From: Plasmodium brasilianum
Lineage: Eukaryota; Apicomplexa; Aconoidasida; Haemosporida; Plasmodiidae
Assembly (NCBI RefSeq): GCF_023973825.1
Contig: NC_090126.1
Span: 1,349,001 to 1,413,000 of the forward strand
Length of the DNA stretch: 64,000 bases
Direction: 5' to 3'
In this document: one piece after another, positions 1 to 13,600 of the stretch
How positions within the stretch are numbered: position 1 is the stretch's first letter
Layout: every line of letters begins with the position of its first letter
Notes under the pieces: generated by a model
Seen by the model: only the letters and a program-made list of their open reading frames with translations
Databases searched by the model: none
What the model was told of the DNA's origin: nothing
Position numbers and translations under genes: made by a program

Positions 1-1332
1 AAAGCCATTTTTTAAATTCATTCCAAAAATAGCTGCTACAGTACCAACAACAGTTATTATAATACCATATATTTTCAACCCTAATTCCAATTTTAAAACA
101 TTATTTCTTGCATCATCTAAATTTAGTTCTACCATTTGTAAAACATCATCTAATGATTGATCCGTTCTATGAATTATCTTTAGAAATTCTTCAATTTCAT
201 GACAATAATACTCTAATAACATTTCTGTATCCTCATTATTTGGAGTCGGGTCACATTTTTCCCATAATTCTGGTTTATCTCCAAAATAAGAAACTTCTAA
301 TCTTCTTACATCTTCATCATTATTTAAAACTGCATGAATAGCTTTATAAACACTCTGCACTTTTTCATCAATTATTTTTAATTTTCTTCTCATATCTGTT
401 AATTTGTTTATACATTTGTATATACTTAGGTTACTACTTATCACTTCGAATAATTTCTCTGCTTCACATATTACAGGCTCAATTTCATTTTTTAACTCTT
501 CACATATATCAACAAATATTGCTTCCAAAATTAATATTTCGAATGGTAATGAATCTTTAATTAAAGATATAACTTTTGCATTTTCAATAAAATATTTACA
601 CATTTTCTCTTCTTGTTCTACTATTTCAGGTATTGAACTATTTGTAAAAGTAGGTATAAATAATAAAAAATCTTTAAATATGATACATTTTCTATATGGC
701 AAATTTATTAATACACAATTTCTTTTTGGTGATATATCGAATCTTGTGTTACTATTACTAGAAAGTAATTGTCTTATATCTCTATATTGAGCTAATCCAC
801 TGGTATTTATAGGTGTATTTTCCCCTTTGATCTGATGAACTATTTTTAATAATTCATGAGTTTGCAAAGAATATTGAATTGTCTCCCCATTACATATTTT
901 ATGAACATAATGTTTTAAATATTTATTAAAGCATTTAATTCGAACCCTGAAATCTTCATTTTTTGTATGCTCTTCTTCCCCTTCACCTAAATGAGTTCTA
1001 TTTTCTTTTGTATAGGAAAATAATCTTTTATTAAGAAAAGACTCTTTCAATTCTTTTTCTTGCTCTTCACTTAATATGCTATTATACTTGGCGAATTCCG
1101 TGTTCCCCTCTCTTTTTAATCGAGATTTTAGATAATCTGTATATATATTTTCACTTCTTATTTTTTTTTCATTCCTTCTCATCAAATTTTTCATGTCATG
1201 ACTAACCATAAAATTTGATAAAATACCCTTCTTACTATTATGTCCCTCTTCCACATCATGTTCTTTGATTTCTCCATCATTGTCGCTCATGTTCAATAAA
1301 GGCTTATTCAGTTTCTTCTCTTCAGGCATCAT
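1..1332 (-). CDS. MIT2: CorA/Mrs2-like Mg2+ transporter (MIT family), 3' end beyond window
   Basis: Minus-strand reading frame of 444 codons, open from the ATG pair at 1332/1329 to the window edge, with an in-frame TAA directly before the start. It ends inside the family signature: a hydrophobic helix (about residues 418-436) followed by Gly-Met-Asn at residues 437-439, the pore-entrance motif of CorA/Mrs2/Alr1 Mg2+ channels. Upstream stretches also fit Mrs2: a Leu-Pro-Phe-Glu segment, a 'SLDDV' turn, and a long amphipathic helix ending in a run of Leu/Glu just before TM1. The N-terminal 130 residues are charged and have no signal peptide. The second TM and the stop codon lie left of base 1. 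The family forms pentameric Mg2+ channels, often mitochondrial in eukaryotes; location here cannot be read. The symbol rests on remembered synteny (next to MSH2), so MIT2 rather than MIT1/MIT3 is an inference. Confidence 0.85.
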   Translation of the reverse strand, partial: MMPEEKKLNKPLLNMSDNDGEIKEHDVEEGHNSKKGILSNFMVSHDMKNLMRRNEKKIRSENIYTDYLKSRLKREGNTEFAKYNSILSEEQEKELKESFLNKRLFSYTKENRTHLGEGEEEHTKNEDFRVRIKCFNKYLKHYVHKICNGETIQYSLQTHELLKIVHQIKGENTPINTSGLAQYRDIRQLLSSNSNTRFDISPKRNCVLINLPYRKCIIFKDFLLFIPTFTNSSIPEIVEQEEKMCKYFIENAKVISLIKDSLPFEILILEAIFVDICEELKNEIEPVICEAEKLFEVISSNLSIYKCINKLTDMRRKLKIIDEKVQSVYKAIHAVLNNDEDVRRLEVSYFGDKPELWEKCDPTPNNEDTEMLLEYYCHEIEEFLKIIHRTDQSLDDVLQMVELNLDDARNNVLKLELGLKIYGIIITVVGTVAAIFGMNLKNGF

Positions 1333-3632
1333 TTACGGATGTAATATAAATAAAGAACATTTATTTCGTATAGCAAAGGATGAACATGCACATATATAGT
1401 TACAAAAACGTATATGTGTACATATATATATATATATATATTTATTATGCACTGTGATGAAGCGCAGATGTGCTCTTAATTTTAAAAAAAGAGAAACGAA
1501 AAGGTTAAAAGAAAAAGCGAACAATAATGCTTGTTAATATTGTGCACACTATTTTAGATGTGTATTATTTTCCTAAATATATACATATATACAGATACAC
1601 ATACAAAAATATACAAACATGTAGTTAAATTTTTTCCAAATCTTGTACACTTTGAAAATTTATTAAGTTTAAGGAGTCAAAATTTGTTAAGAAGCCTTAT
1701 ATAATTATGCTTAAAGCTGCATTTTTTGCTTTTTTCTTTATTATTTTAATTTTTAGGGAAAATTGAAAAATAAATTTGAAAATAAGCAGTACATGTATAA
1801 ATAAATACATACATTAGTAATGTGATAAATTTTAAAGAACTATGTCCAATACTCCAATGATATTAAGTATTCCTTCAAATAATTTCAAGAACAATTTTTT
1901 CACCAAAATATTAAAAAAGGTTAAAAAAAAAAAAAAGTAAAGCGTAAAAAGAAAAATTTTTTAATATATTACCATAAGTTGAGCAATTTTTAAATTTAAC
2001 ATACGGCATATAATGAAAAAAAATTTAATTATTCATACATGTATATGTACACATATATCCTTTCGAGTATGGAGATTGCTAATGTGAACATCCTTAACAA
2101 AAAGATGTTAAAAAAAAAAAAAAAAAAAGCCAAAAAGGGAAAAATTTATAATAAGTAGAAAAAAAGAAAATGAAAAAAAAAAAAAAAAAGCCAAAAAGGG
2201 AAAAATTTATAATAAGTAGAAAAAAAGAAAATAAAAAAAAAAAAAAAAAAAAAAAAAAACTGTAACATAAAATTTAACAGAACATAATTAAGATCTTTAG
2301 AAATGCCCTACTTTTATAAAATGTGTAATTCAAACAAAATATATATATGTTATAAAAAGAACTACTATATTAATATTGTACTATGCATTAAATAGAAACA
2401 CAATTCTATAATAATGTAAAAAATGTATAGCGTAATTCATATGATAACCATATAGCATATTTAATAAAGTTACAATAACCATTTTTTTTTTTACTATTTT
2501 TATTTAATCAAATCTTAATACTTGATAAGTTTATTCATTGCAAAGAAATAACCATATTCACGTTAAACTATCATACAAAATATACATACATCAACTTCAA
2601 AAAAATAATACTTTGTAAAAGATTTTTTGCCTTTATTTTTTTTTTTTTTCTGTATTTCCGAATAATAAATACAAGTACATCAAGTGTGCGTTTGTTCGCA
2701 TTTTGTATATAATTATCCAATATTACTGAAGTATTTCTTTTCATTTTTTTTTTTTAAGGAATGTTTCAACTTTTCTATTAAAATTGGCATACACCTTTTC
2801 TATTTCCCCACTAAGATAAATTGAATCTACTTCAATATTATGGTCTATATTTTACCAAATTACTATTTATTTAAATGTTATCGAGTTTATTTATTTTATT
2901 TATTTTTTTTTTTTTTGCATTATGTTGTTCCCCTCTTATATTATAACTGAACCTCTGCAGTATGTGCGTATATGTATGTATGTAGGTATACACATATATA
3001 TATAAATAAATATATATATTTTTGTATATAAAGCGCCTTTTGACCTTATATGTCATACGCAACCCGTAATATTTAATGAAAAAGCCTTCAATAAAAAATA
3101 TTACATTAACAATGTTTTGTACCTCGTATTTCACATAAAGTTGCACAACATAAACTCAGTTTTGTTTCATAACAGTTGTATTATATTTAGGAAATAAGTA
3201 ATTAAAAAAAATTTTAAATAATATATTAGTGTACTTTGATATTTATGTTTTTGTTTTTTTTATTTTTATTTTCATAATTATACCCCGTTAAAAAGGGATA
3301 ATAATTATACATTAAAACGAAATAGATAACAAATAAACAAAAATAATAAATTTATATGAATTTATACATGCTTTTTTTTTAAATGTGATAAAAAAAATGG
3401 AAACAGAAATGGAAGAAGAAAAAAGTATTAAAATATATGAAATACATATAAAATGCATACATACTAAATGTAATTGCACATATAGTTATAGAACGTTCAC
3501 TTAAATGTATATAGCTCTAAAAGAGGTTTTACATAAATGTGCATATATACATATATATGTACAATATGTGCTTTTTCCAAAAGCACAATTCGCAGTATTA
3601 TTTACTTGCAGCTCTTTAAAAAAATAAATATG
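1333..3632. other. Intergenic region between the MIT-type transporter and MSH2
   Basis: No convincing gene. It contains (TA)n tracts near 1420-1440 and 2340, several poly-A runs, and a tandem duplication of a 61-bp segment at about 2110-2240 (the word gccaaaaaggg recurs at 2129 and 2190). It must hold the promoter and 5' leader of the minus-strand transporter gene and the 3' UTR of MSH2. Short ORFs here are made of Tyr/Ile/Lys from AT repeats. Confidence 0.7.
2111..2260. repeat. Tandem duplication of a 61-bp A-rich unit
   Basis: Two near-identical copies: poly-A, then gccaaaaaggg, then aatttataataagtaga, then poly-A. The copy starts are 61 bp apart, and a third poly-A block follows. Probably replication slippage between A-tracts. 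Confidence 0.8.
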
Positions 3633-6068
3633 TTAGATAACCAACTCCTTAAAATAATTTTTTTTGGACATAAAGCGTTCCATGAATTCACTCTCACTGT
3701 TAGACGAAAATAAGTAATTAATATCCTCTTTAATTTTCATGTAATTTGAAATTTTATTTTTATAATTTTCACTAAAAGTTGATAAAACATCAATGTTTAA
3801 TTTTTCTTTTAAATAATATTTGTTTTCTGCCGATTCCAATTCTTCTACTTTTTCATATGCTTTTTGAATAACATCTTTTGGTAATTTAGCTATTTCAGCA
3901 ACATTTACACCGTAACTTTTATTGGATGCTCCATCTTTAATTTCATATAAAAAGCAAATTTTTTTCTGTTTCTGGTCAATTGTAGTTTCCACATGTCTAT
4001 TTATAACACCTGCACATTGGTAAGCAATATTTGAAATTTCGTGAAAATGAGTAGCAAATAAACAGAAGCATTTTATATTATCTAAAATATATTTTGCAAT
4101 AGACCAACTTATACCTAACCCTTCATATGTAGATGTTCCTCTACCTAATTCGTCAACAATAATAAAAGAATTTTTGTCAGCATTCTTAACAATTGCTGAT
4201 GCTTCTATCATTTCTGACAAAAATGTTGAAATTCCTTTTAACTGAAAATCAGAAGCACCTACTCTACACATAACTTGACTAAAAATAGGAACTTCACAAA
4301 AATCACATGGCACAAACATACCTATTTGAGCTAATACACATATAATAGCTGTTTGTCTGATGTATGTACTTTTTCCTCCCATATTTGGTCCTGTAACTAC
4401 TATGAGCCTACTTTTTTCTCTATTCATATGAATATCATTTGGTATAAAGTTAGTTAAATTATGTTGTAATTCTAGCAAAGGGTGTCTCGACCTTTTCATA
4501 ATTACATTTTGACCATTCTCTATTACAGCTGGTCTAACATATGGAAAGGGTGAATTGTAACAAACAACGGAAAAAGATATCAACACATCTAACGTTGATA
4601 CTATATCCATAAATTTTTCAATTACTGGTGTATAAGTTGAAACAGCACAGATGGTTTTTTTTACTATTTCTAACTGTAAAGTATTATAAATATTTAAACA
4701 ATGTTCATACTGATTACATAATTTTTTTAAAGTATTCGTAGTAAACAAAAATTCATTTTTATTCATACGTATAGCTATATACTTTTTTTTCTGTTGTTGA
4801 ACTAATGCACAATCTTTTTTAGGTACTCTAAATAAAAATACATTAGTATTACAATCTACCAACCTTATATCTTCTCTGTTTGTCCTCTTGTAACGTCTGT
4901 CACATTTATCAGAAAATAAATCTCTCTCAACATCTTCTTTATGATTTTTAATTTTTTTTATTAATGCATTTTTTTCATTAGATATTTCTTCTAGTTCTGC
5001 ATCAAAATTTTTAGAAATTAAATATTCTTTGTTTTCTTCAATTTCTTTTAAATCAATGGTCATTTCAATCATATCTAATAACTTGGAAAACTTATTTAAT
5101 ACTTCATGTAGAGGATTTACAAGTATTTCTCTAAATGTTTCTTTATGTCTTTCTTCAATAGATGCTAAACAAAAATATATTTGTTTAAAATCTAAAATAG
5201 CGTAATATAGTTTTACAACATCTTTTAGTATCATTTCTTCATTATATTTAGAATTCACTCGAATTTCATTATTTTGATTAATTTCCTTTAAATAATGATT
5301 TAATTTATCTAATTCTGGTATCCTTTTTAAATAATTACAAAAAATACTATTACGCAATTCATCTTCTTTTATAAACGTTTCAACAATATTCAACCTTTTG
5401 TTAATTTCAACAGTACTTGTCAGTGGTTGAGTTAACCAAGATGCTAACTTTTTCGATCCAATAGATGTATTACATTTATCCAAAAATTTCAATAAACTCG
5501 TATTATTATTATAACTATTCAAATTTTTTTTATTTGGAAGTATATTTAATGCACAAATAGCAGCTTTATCTAATCGCATATATAAATCCATGTTATGTAT
5601 GTTAATTGTACACTGATAATGTATGTCTTGATTCTCCTTAACTTTCAAATAATTGATTAAAACCATTAAGCATTTACTTGCATTTTCTAATTCCAAATGC
5701 TTATCATAATTTCGAACATCATCATTTTGAGGTATAATTAGTTTTAATTCTTCTTTTAAATTTGTCACATCATACTTTCTTTTGTCCAGTGCAATTGCTT
5801 GTATGTTACAAATATTAAATAAATTTAAAAGTCTTTCATCATCAACTAAATCATTCGTACTATTAAAAAAACATTTATATGGTCTTTTTTGTATAAATAA
5901 TGATTCTAGGGCCGTAAAATAACCATTATCAATAAATTCAGTCATTAAAAATTCATATTTTAGATAATTATAAAAACACACACCCAGTGTTTTCTGATAC
6001 CTCTTAGTATCTATATATAAGCATAATATTTGCTCTTCATTTAATTCAGACATTTCATTATTCTCCAT
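3633..6068 (-). CDS. MSH2: DNA mismatch repair protein MSH2
   Basis: Single-exon gene of 811 residues; human MSH2 is 934, so it is short but complete. The ATPase domain is unmistakable: Walker A GPNMGGKST at residues 560-568, the Walker B/signature DELGRGTST starting at D639, and the ATHFHE switch at residues 672-677. Ahead of it lie the lever/clamp helices typical of MutS family members. The N-terminal mismatch-binding domain is short, and I do not see the Phe-x-Glu mismatch-reading motif. That fits MSH2, which lacks it, rather than MSH6. In eukaryotes MSH2 pairs with MSH6 or MSH3 to recognise mismatches in the nucleus. It is transcribed in the same direction as the Mg2+ transporter gene downstream, 2.3 kb away. 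Plasmodium has two MSH2-like genes; I believe this is the copy on the chromosome 14 equivalent. Confidence 0.93.
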   Translation of the reverse strand: MENNEMSELNEEQILCLYIDTKRYQKTLGVCFYNYLKYEFLMTEFIDNGYFTALESLFIQKRPYKCFFNSTNDLVDDERLLNLFNICNIQAIALDKRKYDVTNLKEELKLIIPQNDDVRNYDKHLELENASKCLMVLINYLKVKENQDIHYQCTINIHNMDLYMRLDKAAICALNILPNKKNLNSYNNNTSLLKFLDKCNTSIGSKKLASWLTQPLTSTVEINKRLNIVETFIKEDELRNSIFCNYLKRIPELDKLNHYLKEINQNNEIRVNSKYNEEMILKDVVKLYYAILDFKQIYFCLASIEERHKETFREILVNPLHEVLNKFSKLLDMIEMTIDLKEIEENKEYLISKNFDAELEEISNEKNALIKKIKNHKEDVERDLFSDKCDRRYKRTNREDIRLVDCNTNVFLFRVPKKDCALVQQQKKKYIAIRMNKNEFLFTTNTLKKLCNQYEHCLNIYNTLQLEIVKKTICAVSTYTPVIEKFMDIVSTLDVLISFSVVCYNSPFPYVRPAVIENGQNVIMKRSRHPLLELQHNLTNFIPNDIHMNREKSRLIVVTGPNMGGKSTYIRQTAIICVLAQIGMFVPCDFCEVPIFSQVMCRVGASDFQLKGISTFLSEMIEASAIVKNADKNSFIIVDELGRGTSTYEGLGISWSIAKYILDNIKCFCLFATHFHEISNIAYQCAGVINRHVETTIDQKQKKICFLYEIKDGASNKSYGVNVAEIAKLPKDVIQKAYEKVEELESAENKYYLKEKLNIDVLSTFSENYKNKISNYMKIKEDINYLFSSNSESEFMERFMSKKNYFKELVI

Positions 6069-8074
6069 TTTTTTCTTTTATATCCACAAAAAATGCAAAT
6101 TATGTATCAAAAGTAGCTATTAAAATCTTTGTTTTAGTTGCAAAAAATGTATGTGTGTATGTATGTATCTGTGTACACATATGCATTCATGTACGGGTGT
6201 GTGTATACATGTATGTTTGTGTATGGGTGAATGTCATCGATTATGCATATTGCCCCTTTATCGTTTCAAATGCAGTTCCTAACGCAGTAATTACAAATTA
6301 AACAACTTAAAAATTTAACTTATAATAAGGGTATTTACTTTATCATAAATGCAAAGAACAATTTTTATCAATGTTATATACATTTAAAAGGGGAGAAAGA
6401 AAAAAAAAAAAAAAGCAGTTTTTTATTTCCTGAAGTAAATTTTTTACTCATACGATATCGCCAAGTTACACTGAATAGTGTGTAAGGAAATATACGAAAC
6501 GAATTACATATGCACAGGTACATATGTATGTGTGTAAATGTATTATATATATGTAATACCATGCATGTAATAATATACATGTAATATTATATATGCATAT
6601 ATTATATATGTGATATTATATATGTATCCGCTTATGAACAAATTTGTTTCGTTTATAATTTGTTTGTTCAATTTTTTAATTTTTTATATTCTATTTTTCT
6701 TGTTCGCAATTTGCTCAAGTAATAATTCTCTCATATTTTCGGTTATTAGTTTTTTATTTTTTATGTGCCTTTTACACAAAACTACTTGCCATGTAATTTC
6801 AAAAATTTTTACTTTATAAATATAATTTTAGTTAATTAAACTTTTATGTAATGCCCTTAAAAATATAGTACATATAACTTACATAATTGAAAATATTTTT
6901 TTAGCTTAGCTTTTTTCAAACATTCAGAGAATACTTAATATACTTATATAACGCTTATTCTTTCTAATTTTATAATTATAATTTTTTACTGTATTACAAT
7001 AGTTAAATTGTAGTAATAATTTACGAAAATAAAAAACGAAAAAAGAAAAATGCATCTGGTGAAAGACAATTTTTATTACAAGAAGGGCTAAATATATAAA
7101 TTTTTCGAAGCTCTCTAATGTGTAATTACATGATCAATTTTCTTGCATATATATATATATGTATTGTAACAAAAAAAAAAAAGTAAAAATTTGTTATAAT
7201 TATATTTTTTTACAAAAAAATAAATTGGTTCTCTTTTTTCTTAAGAACTAATTAATAAAGTTGAATATTCAAATTATCATTTTCATTCAAAAGAAAAAAC
7301 TCTATAGACATGTTCAACGTTTATTTTTCTTTGCGTTTAAAATTAATATACAATTTTTAGTGTATATTAAAGCTACAGTTTTCTCACAATTAAAAAAAAT
7401 TTATGCTTATAAAAAATTAATGTAAGCCTATTCTTATAAGCCATTTTCAAATTAAAAATGAAAATTACAAATTTTCTTGTTGAAGAAATTTATTTACAAC
7501 ATATTTAATAAACAAATTTTACATAAAAGAGTCATTATTTTATCATTGTAAAAAAACAAGAAAGTTTTTGTACTATATTATTATACATATATTTTTCTTT
7601 CTTCATGTATTTACTTTTTTTGTATAATTTTTACCCTTCAATTTTATTTTATTTTTTTTTTTTTGTAGTTATGTTCTTTATTTTATATATTTAAAAAAAT
7701 AAAATTATACATGTATTTTCAAAAAATACATATTTTAAAATTTTAACTTTCTCTAGTATAAAAAAGGAAAAACAAAAACACATTTTTATTCAATATTTTT
7801 GCAAAATAAATGTTTATGAATCTCAAATATAATATAAAGAGGAAAAAGTTTTAAGATAAACAGTTTAAAAAAATAAAAACAAACAAAAAATCAGAAGTTA
7901 ATTATGAAGAATTGTTTTAAAATGAATAAAGTTTTTAAATAAACATATGATAGATGATATAAATATGTAAAAAGAAAAGCTTTATAAGCCTTTTTTTTTT
8001 CTTTTTATATCATTTTTTTTTGTAAGTTATCACTATTTTTGAAAGAAAATTTTTCATTTTTTTTTTTCTACATA
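6069..8074. other. Intergenic region between divergent genes (MSH2 and the membrane protein)
   Basis: About 2 kb with no supported gene, lying between two divergently transcribed genes, so it should carry both promoters. It contains (TA)n/(GTAT)n-type tracts at 6130-6220 and 6540-6630, and many poly-A and poly-T runs between 7000 and 8070. No conserved motif could be singled out. Confidence 0.7.
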
Positions 8075-10664
8075 ATGATTTTCATGGGATTAAGTGGTGA
8101 TTACAATGCTAGAATAAATTTAAAAATAAAATTTATTGTTAAATCAATAACAAAAGTTCTAACAAAGCATTTAATATTAATAAGTATTTTAAATTTAATT
8201 ATTTCACTATGTTACAATTATGTTATAAACAGAGACAGTAATCGTATGGACACCAAAAAAAAGAAAAAATACATACACATTTTATGTATATATATAAATT
8301 ATATACTTTCGAGTATCCATTTTTATGTATTTCTTTTAAATATTGTAATTTAAATTAAATATATATATATTAACATATTTTATTTCATTTTATCTTTCTA
8401 TATATATTTTTTTTTTCCTTTTTTAAAGACCAGTTAAATATCGTAGCACACTTACTAAGAGGAACATTTGTTAGCTCGGTACCATCATGTTTAACCATAT
8501 CATTATTAATATTTTTTAAGGAGCACAGCTTGAATAGTATATATTTCATTGAAACATCTTCATTATTAAAAATTATTGTTTAATATTATATCAACCATAT
8601 ACGTGAATGTTTATATATATATATATATATATATATATGTTTCTGTTTATGTGTAAACATGTATATATTCACAAATATATATATATATATATATATGTAA
8701 ATATGTACGTTTTTTCCTTTTACATAGATTATAAGTACAAAGAATGGAATCTGCTAAATGTATTATGTGTAATACTAACCTTTTATAGCATATTTTATAC
8801 TAAAACAGTTTTTTCAAAGGATTATGGGAACAATATATACGACATTTTATATGTAGCATCCATATCGTAAGAAAAAAAATACGCTAATTATTTTTTGTGA
8901 ATATTTTAATAAAATCTTTTATGAATGAACATATGTAGAAAGCAATAGATATAAATGTTTATAATTCATATGTTTGAAAAATTATACATATATGTATTAT
9001 AAAAAAACAAAAATTTTTATATAAAATAATTATCATTGGAATTAAGAAAAATTGTTTTATATTTATGAATGTGCTTATTTTTTTTTTTTTGTACATCTAT
9101 AAAACACGTTAAATATCAGAATAATTCAGTCGTGTTTACATACATGCATTAATGTATGTATGTATATTTATGTATATAAATTTTACTTATTGTTCACGTT
9201 TCGTAGGTATATATTACAAAAAAGATTTAATACAAGAAAGTTGAATATTCATGATTTCCAGCACTGCATCAATGCAGAAACGAAAAATATAATTGAGCTA
9301 ATTCAAAAGGTTTAAATATAAATTATTTTTTATTTATTTTCCACATTTTATTTTTTTATTCCCCATAATATTTTATATATAAATTTCAAACCGCCTATAT
9401 TATCGGTTCAATAATACATATATATATAATATATATACCATGTGTGTTGTTTACACAATTATATATTATTTTATTTTTCTTAGGGAATAATTTTAAATAT
9501 AATGCCACTCGCATTCTCATATGTATTGAGTTTTGTTGTTGACATTTTATTAACAATAATTAACAGTATCAGCTTTAACATTCTTATAAATATTCTGACA
9601 CACCCATTTGATGTAATATTGAGTTTGCCAAAAATATATAACTTATCAAATATTTATGTTCTTAACAATTTTTCATATTGTGTATCCATATTTTCTTCCA
9701 TATGGATAACAACAATATTAGAGTATCATTTTATTATTTTCAATTTCATATTTAATAAATATGACTGTAAAGTTCTTACATCATTAAATAAATTTCCAAT
9801 GCATAATCAATGTTCGTATCATGATGAATTCTTTGTTGTTACTTGTATATATAACTATCTAAAAGATATAAGTTACAGAATAAAAGGAAATAATATTGAG
9901 ATAACAAATATGGATAAGAAAACGAAATTAAAACTATTGTTATTTAAAAAATTAATATTAATCAACGCAAGTTTAAAATATAAAGATGAGCTGAATATAT
10001 TAAGTCATTTATGTAATCCAATAAATACCATCTTATTTGAAGACAACAAGTTTTGGAATGCTTATATTGATTCATGTATATTATGTATTGAAGACTTAAT
10101 TAATCAATTAAAAAAATACATAAATATTTTAAATCATGACCAAACTATTTACTCTGTTGAAGAAAAATTAGAACTAAAGAGTGTATTAGAAAAGCATAGA
10201 ATAAGTAAATTAAAGGACACCATTGTATTAACATGCATTTATTTAAAGGGAGTTGCATTATGGTCTATTGCAATAAGTATTATCTGTAAAAATGTTATAG
10301 TGTCGGTTATCAGGAAGTTATCATCAATTATAGTATCCTTATCATATGTTTTATTTGACTTTTTAAATTTTATTAAAATAAATGAATTATATGATCCATT
10401 ACACCACCTACTTTATGGTAAAAATAAAAATGATTTTACTTGTATAGATATATTAGTACATGTACCATAATTATATATGACTATATATATATACACATCA
10501 TATATATTTAATTTTTTTTTTCCTTTTTTTTTGTAGAAATGAATTCCATTGTTGATATTTTTAAATTTTATAAGGAAGATATCTTAGATAACAAATATCA
10601 ATATTCATACAATTTATACAAAGGCTTATCATATTTATTCAGAAGTAATTCGTTAAAATATTAA
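8075..10664 (+). CDS. Six-exon polytopic membrane protein, possibly NDC1-like
   Basis: My exon model is 8075-8237, 8429-8536, 8728-8866, 9207-9309, 9484-10417, 10537-10664. All junctions are GT-AG, the phases match at every join, and the total of 1,575 nt gives 524 residues plus stop. An apparent earlier start at 8039 is a TTG. There are three to four hydrophobic segments in exons 1-3, one more at the start of exon 5 (after the ATG at 9502), one near 9,660-9,760, and two close together near 10,220-10,370. The middle is a soluble charged region. The topology, N-terminal TM cluster followed by a helical domain, recalls the transmembrane nucleoporin NDC1, but I see no decisive motif; a multi-TM protein of unknown function is the safe call. 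It is the last gene before the centromere and is transcribed towards it. Confidence 0.75.
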
Positions 10665-13600
10665 TATTCATTCCTTTAGAGAGATCATTTGGAAATACAT
10701 CTTCGTGTTATTATATGTATAAATTTTTTTTTTTTTTATTTTGCATTTTTCCTATTATTAATAAACTTATTTACTCTATTTTTATGAAAAAATATTTTTA
10801 AACTACATAATTTATACAAAAAATATACAGGTCTCTTAAAATTTTTTTATATAATTTTATTTTTTAGTTTTATTTGTCTAAAAAAAGTATATTTGTTTAA
10901 CCTTTTGTATGTTTTGTTTACCTAACTACGATTTTTATATTATATATTTTAAAAAAAAAAATAAAATGGATTAAAGAAAAATGCTTTGTTTTTATAAAAA
11001 CAATTATTATATGTTATAACGTATACACACCAAATTTTATAAATAAAGAAGAATATATACATCATAACTTTTTTAAATGAAAACATTTTAAGAAAAGAAA
11101 AACTAAATTTTTCTTAAATGTAAAATTTACATTTTCTTAAATTTAGTCTATGTTAAAACAATCAAGAATTTAACACATTTTGCAATTTTAATATTATGTA
11201 TGTAATTGGACTTCTTTTTTCTACTTAAAGTGTTGGACAGTTATATACTTCTTAATCATAAACAATGTTTTTAATTAAAAAAAATATTTTTTAAAAGAAA
11301 CCTTATTTTATTTTACATTTTCTGTATATTTCCTTAAAATAACTATTAAAAAAATTATTCTATATTTTCATTTTATATATTTTATGAATGTTAAAAAAGA
11401 CTGTTCATAATCAACTGTTATTTATTAAATTTTACTATTTAGAAATCTGCGTTAATAAACTATCGTTAGTAACAAAATATATGAGATTATATAAAGGCTT
11501 TAAATGGTTATAAAAAATTTATCCTTGTGTATTTTCAAGGGTTGTTCTAATGCAACATAGAAAAAGTAAATATTGCGGACAACAATACTATATCTCTTAT
11601 GAAGAAAAATTTTGCTCATGTATATTTATTTGAAATAGGCTACAGCAGTTTTAACCACTTAAAGAATTACTATATATTATATCATTTTATCATATATATT
11701 TAACTCTTATTCTTACTGTTAATTCTTATAACATTTGATCATGGTGAAATAGAGAAAAGATTGAATACTAATATATTTCATAATCTATTTTAATTAGAAC
11801 AATTTAACTTCTTTATGAAAAATTCAAAAGAATATGTAACTTTATGTGAATTAGTATTTTCTTTCTTATAAAATATATTACCACAAAGGGAAAAATTAAC
11901 TATTTTATTTTTTCTTATTACTGAAATTTCGATATGATATTTTAGTATTTTATTCATCTTTTTGTTTTTGTAGCTGCTACACTTTTTATTAGTTAATCTA
12001 CAATTTTATTTATGTAAAAAGAAAACATAAGATGTACATTTTAAAAAACACATTTCATGTCACATAAAACAATGAAACGATATTTTATAACAAGAATTAG
12101 CATTGTAATTCACATATAAATCTAAGAAATTAAAATTATGGGTGAAAGAAGTGAAGCAAAATATTTGCATAAAAAGGCTACCTCTAATTTTCCTTAAAAT
12201 ATCTGAATTTGTTCATTCTTTATAAAATTTTCAACTTATGTGAAATAGAAGACAAAAAATAAAATTTCATTTATAAGTAAAAGTTATACTGTTCTTTGTG
12301 ACGAACTATAAAAATTATCTGTTATTTAATATTAATATATTTAGTTTTATAAGAATAATATTTATGTGTAAATTTTGCTTTATATATTAATAACTGTAAT
12401 GATATCATAATATTATAACGTTGTAGTTTTATTTCATGTCATGTATTCAATATACTAATAGTAATTAATTTACTTTAGATGGGCGTTCTATAAGGAGAGC
12501 TTTTTTAATTTATATATATTTTACACAATTAAGGATTATGATTATACAAATGACAATGTTTTCCTATATCAAGAATATAATATCATATTATTATATAAAA
12601 AACAATACAAAATAAAAAACCTAAAAAATGTTGAACACAATACAACTTTATATGTATTAGAATACTTTTAAAGAATAAATTTATATGAATATTTTCCATA
12701 TCAACTTAATAACTTATACGTCAACTATGTGTTAATAAAAAAATAAACTCACAATAATAGTTGAATTATGATATTCCCTATAATACTTTAATGATAACTC
12801 ATTACATATTTATATAAATTTAATTCAATAAAAAGTTCCATGATTAAATTATTGTATATTACACAATTTATATTTTTAAATAATTAAAGGAAATAAGTTT
12901 TCGTCATATGTTATATAACAGAATTACAAATGTGTAAAAAAGTTATCCTATTTTCATGTTTTCAATGACTTCATGCAATAATATTTTTGTATTTTTATAA
13001 AATGTATTCACATGTAAATAATATATAATTGAATTCATACCTAAAAATGTCTTTTTTATTTTTTGCTTTCTTATTTGTTTATTAATAATTTTTGTAATAA
13101 TTTATTTATATTTCAACTCCAATCGTTATAGTTCCCAAAATAAATGCTGTTTGATAATATACATATATTTTTTACACTAAAAGAATAGTACAAAGTATTG
13201 AAAAAAATTTACTTTTTTTTATTGCGTCTTGAGTAATATTGATATATCTATATTTTATGTGACATTCATTTTAAACACTGTTAATTATTTGCTATTTAAA
13301 TCATATTATTTCTTCATACATATAAGCTACATTTTTCAACATAGTTTATAAGACATTACATTAAGACATGTATTAAAGTTCTATTTTATAGGATAACTAT
13401 TGTTTGAAATTATTTTTCATATTTCATAAGGCATGGATATATTATTTTAACAAAATTGCACTACAAAACGGATGTTATAATTATCCTTAAGTATGTTATT
13501 TCATATCAGTTAGGTTATATCAATTTTTGTACCTATATTTTACATCTTTCAGAAAATATGTAACTTCAGGAATATTCATATTCTAAAAGGACAATAATAT

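Noticed and set aside
8039..8353. 104-codon ORF read straight through intron 1
   Set aside because: Starts at TTG; the ATG at 8075 and the donor at 8238 fit the six-exon model.
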